A DNA stretch of 64,000 nt from Paracentrotus lividus (lineage: Eukaryota; Echinodermata; Echinoidea; Camarodonta; Echinidae). A program made the translations under genes and the position numbers. Positions 63,908 through 64,000 of this stretch are shown one piece after another. The DNA is taken from assembly GCA_940671915.1 (NCBI GenBank), contig CALNVZ010002974.1, positions 20,480,738-20,544,737 on the forward strand, read 5' to 3'. A model generated the notes under the pieces. That model did not search any database. It had not been told where the DNA came from and saw nothing but the letters and a program-made list of their open reading frames with translations. Numbering within the stretch: position 1 is the stretch's first letter; each line of letters opens with the position of its first letter.

Positions 63908-63947
63908 TTTTATTATGCAGTCTATCCTTCTCTCTTATATATCCATG
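63908..63947 (-). repeat. Right terminal inverted repeat of the two-gene transposon
   Basis: Reads ...CAGTCTATCCTTCTCTC... and ends CCATG at 63947, followed directly by the second ATTATAT at 63948-63954. The ~1.6 kb between this repeat and the transposase start has no recognisable coding sequence. Confidence 0.9.
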
Positions 63948-64000
63948 ATTATATTGACATCAATTGTACTTAACATGTACAAGCAGGTAAGCAAATCATG

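Larger units (their letters stand above)
53322..63947. mobile_element. 10.6 kb P-superfamily-like DNA transposon with two convergent genes
   Basis: Both ends are visible. The left end starts CATGGATATATAAGAGAGAA and continues GGATAGACTG. The right end is its exact reverse complement for 30 bp, then a further ~10 bp match with two mismatches. The element is flanked by the 7 bp direct repeat ATTATAT (53315-53321 and 63948-63954), a target-site duplication. Inside are a plus-strand PHD-finger gene (53611-56141) and a minus-strand P-element/THAP9-type transposase (57946-62285), tail to tail. The Drosophila P element also begins CATG, but its target duplication is 8 bp. Superfamily assignment rests on the transposase. 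What the second gene contributes is unknown. Confidence 0.88.

Noticed and set aside
53322..63947. The two-gene element as a RAG1-like/RAG2-like (Transib-related) transposon
   Set aside because: Transposase motifs (LSFDEVKISEGLVY, SDVPHLLKTSRNN, QDPLEEYFSKQR) are P/THAP9-type; ends start CATGG rather than CACAGTG, and the duplication is 7 bp rather than 5.

Overview
The window is animal nuclear DNA: AT-rich, intron-bearing, crowded with transposon remnants, low-complexity runs and three assembly gaps. Frequent ACATGTACATGTA-type sequence, GCGAGCGCG-type repeats and an SLC4 transporter gene suggest a marine invertebrate deuterostome, probably a sea urchin or relative. The species is inferred from sequence style only. 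Few of the open reading frames are genes.

Region 1, about 1-21,100: the 5' part of a minus-strand SLC4-family transporter gene. It looks closest to the anion exchangers (AE type). Nine exons with consensus or near-consensus splice sites join in one unbroken reading frame. They cover the cytoplasmic N-terminal domain and the first membrane span. The rest of the membrane domain lies beyond position 1, and the first exon was not found. The roughly 9.7 kb last intron holds a piggyBac-like MITE, a large TA-flanked element with inverted arrays of a ~339 bp repeat, a foldback element that may carry a captured exon, and a partial duplicate of the TM1 exon.

Region 2, about 21,100-36,660: no convincing gene. 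It holds a palindromic 439 bp MITE, a 2.25 kb element filled with GCGAGCGCG tandem repeats, simple repeats, a 498 bp gap, a truncated piggyBac-like MITE, CACGTG-bounded tandem repeats and a 1 kb Tc1/mariner-type MITE.

Region 3, about 36,670-48,775: a near-palindrome with arms of ~5.3 and ~5.5 kb around a 25-N gap. The right arm carries many small indels, so I read it mainly as an assembly or gap-filling artefact. A third, more diverged partial copy follows at 48,787-49,322.

Region 4, 53,322-63,947: the most interesting object, a 10.6 kb DNA transposon with intact ends (about 40 bp terminal inverted repeats starting CATGG, and a 7 bp target duplication ATTATAT). It carries two convergent genes: an intact 456-residue PHD-finger protein on the plus strand, and on the minus strand a five-exon P-element/THAP9-type transposase broken by one stop and two frameshifts. 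The transposase starts with a C4 zinc-binding module resembling ZAD, not a THAP domain. A P-superfamily transposon with a second PHD-finger gene recalls the two-gene RAG1-like/RAG2-like transposons, although the transposase family differs. This is my main candidate for an undescribed system.
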